From positions 28,326,565 to 28,390,564 of the forward strand of contig NC_049983.1 of the NCBI RefSeq assembly GCF_000003815.2: a DNA stretch of 64,000 nt, read 5' to 3'. Both the position numbers and the translations under genes were made by a program. The stretch comes from Branchiostoma floridae. Its lineage: Eukaryota; Chordata; Leptocardii; Amphioxiformes; Branchiostomatidae. The notes under the pieces were generated by a model. That model ran no database searches, was not told the DNA's origin, and saw only the letters and a list, made by a program, of their open reading frames with translations. Position 1 is the stretch's first letter, and each line of letters starts with the position of its first letter. Positions 60,870-64,000 of this stretch are shown piece by piece.

Positions 60870-61806
60870 TTCACATCGCCAAAGTTTAAAAGGTTAAACT
60901 GTGCATCAGTGCAGAAAAACCCGCCTCGTCGTGTTTAAAACCAACAGCCCTCAGGCGACCGGGCCCAAAATAGCTATATCGCACGCGCCCTGGCACGCGT
61001 ACGCACCCGCGCGAACAAGTAAACATGTCAGGACTCTACAGAATTCTTCCGACATAACATATCCCTGAGACACGTCAAATCCCTGTGATCCTAGAAATAT
61101 GAAAACAGAATATGCACCGTACGAAATGTCCCACCCTTTTTGGCTCCGACCTCTTTGAAAGAAAAGTCTTATGTCATGCCCACACTTTTAACCGCAAACA
61201 TCAGGGGTCGATAAACTTTCGCCGCCGGGCATGTTCTCAGCGACACGTCTCCTACTTCTACACGGCTGAACCATGCTTTACGCTGTGGGTGCAGGGAAGT
61301 TACTGACTGACAGTAGCACACAGAAGTTCCATTCCATTTTGTACAAAGTCTGAAAGTAATTTGTAAGGCTCTTTTCTACTAGACGGCGAGCCAAGCGATC
61401 CAAGTTGAGCAATCAAGGGGGGACCAAAATTACTTACGTGACCAAATTAAATATTCTGCACGTGGTATGAGGTATTATTTAGAAGACAGAGAAACATACA
61501 GAACATAAAAAAAAAAAAACATTTTTTATCTATGACATTCGCTGCGCGACCTGTCAAATGTTTGGTCCTCAGAAGTCAAAGTAGTGGAAAGGGGTGTAAG
61601 ACATTGCAATGGGCAAAAATGAAAATACAACTGCATTTGCATAATACGTTTTCAAAGTCTACAAAACAAGCAAATTAACAAATAAATGAGAGTGAAAAGA
61701 GCTCAAAGTTTTCTGTCTTTGAAAACACCAAACAATACAGTACTGAACCTTGCCAAGAACGCGACATATAAAAACTGGAAGCCCATCTACAGTACCAGGG
61801 TACACC
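60870..61806. other. Intergenic DNA between the two composite elements
   Basis: No exon or element recognised; an A13 run lies at about 61508. Confidence 0.5.
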
Positions 61807-64000
61807 GCTAGGGGGCCATAATCTAATCATTTTTCTTGATTTTTCAACACCTATCGGCATATCAACTGCCATAAAGATTCATCGAGTTATGGTAACTAGA
61901 CAAAAACGCAAGCGCATCAACAGCCGAAAACAAGGGTGGTCTATGACCATGTTACAAAGTATTTGGTAACATGTTAGTTTGGTACGTACATGTGACAACA
62001 CAAAGGTAGCATAACAAAGTAATCACATATTCCAGATTAAAAAAGAAAAGCATTGACTATATCTCAATACGTCAACGGCCAATTATTTTGAGAGCCAACA
62101 TCTCCGTTGCTCAAATAGATACAAATAGACAGAATTTTTATGAAAATCCGCGACGCGTCCGTGTGAAGACTACCATGTCGTCAGGTCCTCTATGGCTATG
62201 GGTTGGCGGGAAAACAAGTCGCGACGCGTCCGTGAGAAGACTACCATGTCGTCAGGTCCTCTATGGCTATGGGTTGGTGGGAAAACGAGCGGCGACGCGT
62301 CCGTGTGAAGACTACCATGTCGTCAGGTCCTCTATGGCTATGGGTTGGCGGGAAAACGAGCGGTGACGCGCCCGTGTGAAGACTACCATGTCGTCAGGTC
62401 CTCTATGGCTATGGGTTGGCGGGAAAACGAGCGGCGACGCGTCCGTGTGAAGACTACCATGTCGTCAGGTCCTCTATGGCTATGGGTTGGTGGGAAAACG
62501 AGCGGCGACGCGCCCGTGTGAAGACTACCATGTCGTCAGGTCCTCTATGGCTATGGGTTGGCGGGAAAACGAGCGGCGACGCGTCCGTGTGAAGACTACC
62601 ATGTCGTCAGGTCCTCTATGGCTATGGGTTGGCGGGAAAACGAGCGGTGACGCGCCCGTGTGAAGACTACCATGTCGTCAGGTCCTCTATGGCTATGGGT
62701 TGGTGGGAAAACGAGCGGCGACGCGTCCGTGTGAAGACTACCATGTCGTCAGGTCCTCTATGGCTATGGGTTGGCGGGACAACAAGTCGCGACGCGCCCG
62801 TGTGAAGACTACCATGTCGTCAGGTCCTCTATGGCTATGGGTTGGTGGGACAACGAGCGGTGACGCGCCCGTGTGAAGACTTCTATCTCGCCGGGTCCTC
62901 TATGGCTATGGGTTAGCGGGAAAACGAGCGGTGACGCGCCCGTGTGAAGACTTCTATCTCGCCGGGTCCTCTATGGCTATGGGTTAGCGGGAAAACGAGC
63001 GGTGACGCGCCCGTGTGAAGACTTCTATCTCGCCGGGTCCTCTATGGCTATGGGTTGGCGGGAAAACGAGCGGCGACGCGTCCGTGTGAAGACTACCATG
63101 TCGTCAGGTCCTCTATGGCTATGGGTTGGCGGGAAAACGAGCGGCGACGCGTCCGTGTGAAGACTACCATGTCGTCAGGTCCTCTATGGCTATGGGTTGG
63201 TGGGAAAACGAGCGGTGACGCGCCCGTGTGAAGACTTCTATCTCGCCGGGTCCTCTATGGCTATGGGTTGGCGGGAAAACGAGCGGTGACGCGCCCGTGT
63301 GAAGACTTCCATCTCGCCGGGTCCTCTATGGCTATGGGTTAGCGGGACAACAAGTCGCGACGCGCCCGTGTGAAGACTTCCATCTCGCTGGGTCCTCTAT
63401 GGCTATGGGTTGGCGGGAAAACGAGCGGTGACGCGTCCGTGTGAAGACTACCATGTCGTCAGGTCCTCTATGGCTATGAGTTGGCGGGAAAATGAGCGGT
63501 GACGCGTCCGTGTGAAGACTACCATGTCGTCAGGTCCTCTATGGCTATGGGTTGGCGGGAAAACAAGTCGCGACGCGGGACAACAAGCCGCGTCGGGCGT
63601 GGCGTAACTGGTAGAGCGTTCGGCTCGGAATCTATAGGTCCTGAGTTTGATCGGTAAAAATGGGTACCTGACTTCGGTCGGGGAGGTAAAAGACTACATT
63701 TATCTTCTGTCTGTACCGTGTATGTGGCACTGTTAATTTGAATAAAAAAAACTTGAGTGCGGTGCGATATTGTCCTTGTCTGTCCAAAAGCAAATAGAAA
63801 AAAAAGAAAAAAGCCATGACGCGTCCTGCAAAGCCGACCGTCAGCGTTGGAAACCGCGATCTCCTCCCGTCCTATGGTTGGCGGACACCAAGCCGCGACG
63901 CGCTCTGCCGTGCAGCTCACACCTCGCCGCGCCTTCTGTGCGACTGCAACGTGGCCACAGTGGTGTGTGGGTCGTGGCAATCGTCGGAGCTCGCCTTTTT
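61807..64000 (+). mobile_element. Composite repeat element, copy B (20-unit VNTR), cut by window end
   Basis: Same head (61807-62150), array, tRNA-like segment (63592-63650, with ~85 bases missing compared with copy A) and tail. It runs off the end of the window. Confidence 0.82.
62151..63578. repeat. 71-bp VNTR, 20 units
   Basis: CGACGCG or TGACGCG anchors from 62151 to 63571, exactly 20 x 71 bases. The core is 'gaagactaccatgtcgtcag' then GTCCTCTATGGCTATGGGTTGG. Two main unit types alternate in blocks (ACCATGTCGTCAGG versus TTCTATCTCGCCGGG). Since 71 is not a multiple of 3, open frames across it are incidental. Confidence 0.97.

Noticed and set aside
61112-61306. Short open frame MHRTKCPTLFG...
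   Set aside because: Single short frame with no recognisable motif or neighbouring exons.
62151-63578. CRISPR-like regularly spaced array
   Set aside because: Whole 71-bp units are alike, with no unique spacers, and the genome is animal.

Overview
The window looks like intron-rich, repeat-dense genomic DNA from a marine invertebrate chordate. Amphioxus (Branchiostoma) is my best guess, inferred from single-copy-like vertebrate orthologues, a domain-shuffled secreted protein and tRNA-derived SINEs; no marker here proves the species. Three 100-base N runs (638-737, 26164-26263, 46534-46633) are scaffold gaps.

Layout. (1) 296-13407, plus strand: the last 21 coding exons of a 10-formyltetrahydrofolate dehydrogenase (ALDH1L1-type) gene, from inside the hydrolase domain to the stop; the first ~118 codons lie upstream. 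(2) 13408-17650: 3' UTR and intergenic DNA with MITEs and SINE remains. (3) 17788-21173, minus: ALG10, the last glucosyltransferase of the dolichol-linked oligosaccharide pathway, lacking about 170 central residues. (4) 22379-25213, plus: TPRKB, a KEOPS tRNA-modification subunit, complete at 175 codons in four exons and head-to-head with ALG10. (5) 29580-55326, minus: exons of a secreted mosaic protein with signal peptide, antistasin-like module, astacin metalloprotease, pentraxin/LamG modules, calcium-binding-type EGFs and fucolectin (FTP) lectin domains. Nearly all module boundaries are phase 1. It contains a 2.18-kb tandem exon duplication, a 4.7-kb tandem duplication and a dispersed ~1.4-kb pentraxin-module duplication. 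(6) 55511-55816, minus: a small P2X7-type C-terminal domain ORF. (7) 55984-64000: LINE tails, AT-rich intergenic DNA and two copies of a composite element with a 71-bp VNTR (4 versus 20 units) and a tRNA-like part.

The most striking pattern is that, in all three housekeeping genes, many splice junctions and even stop codons have been copied into short tandem arrays lying on the intron or UTR side of the authentic exon. I count more than fifteen such boundary-derived arrays in 25 kb. The second notable pattern is transposon-associated remodelling of the mosaic gene: one duplication breakpoint lies in a MITE inverted repeat that appears to supply a phase-correct splice acceptor to a lectin exon.

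The housekeeping genes are functionally unrelated (one-carbon metabolism, N-glycosylation, tRNA t6A), so their adjacency implies no pathway. All exon limits were set by eye from reading frame, family similarity and GT/AG sites.
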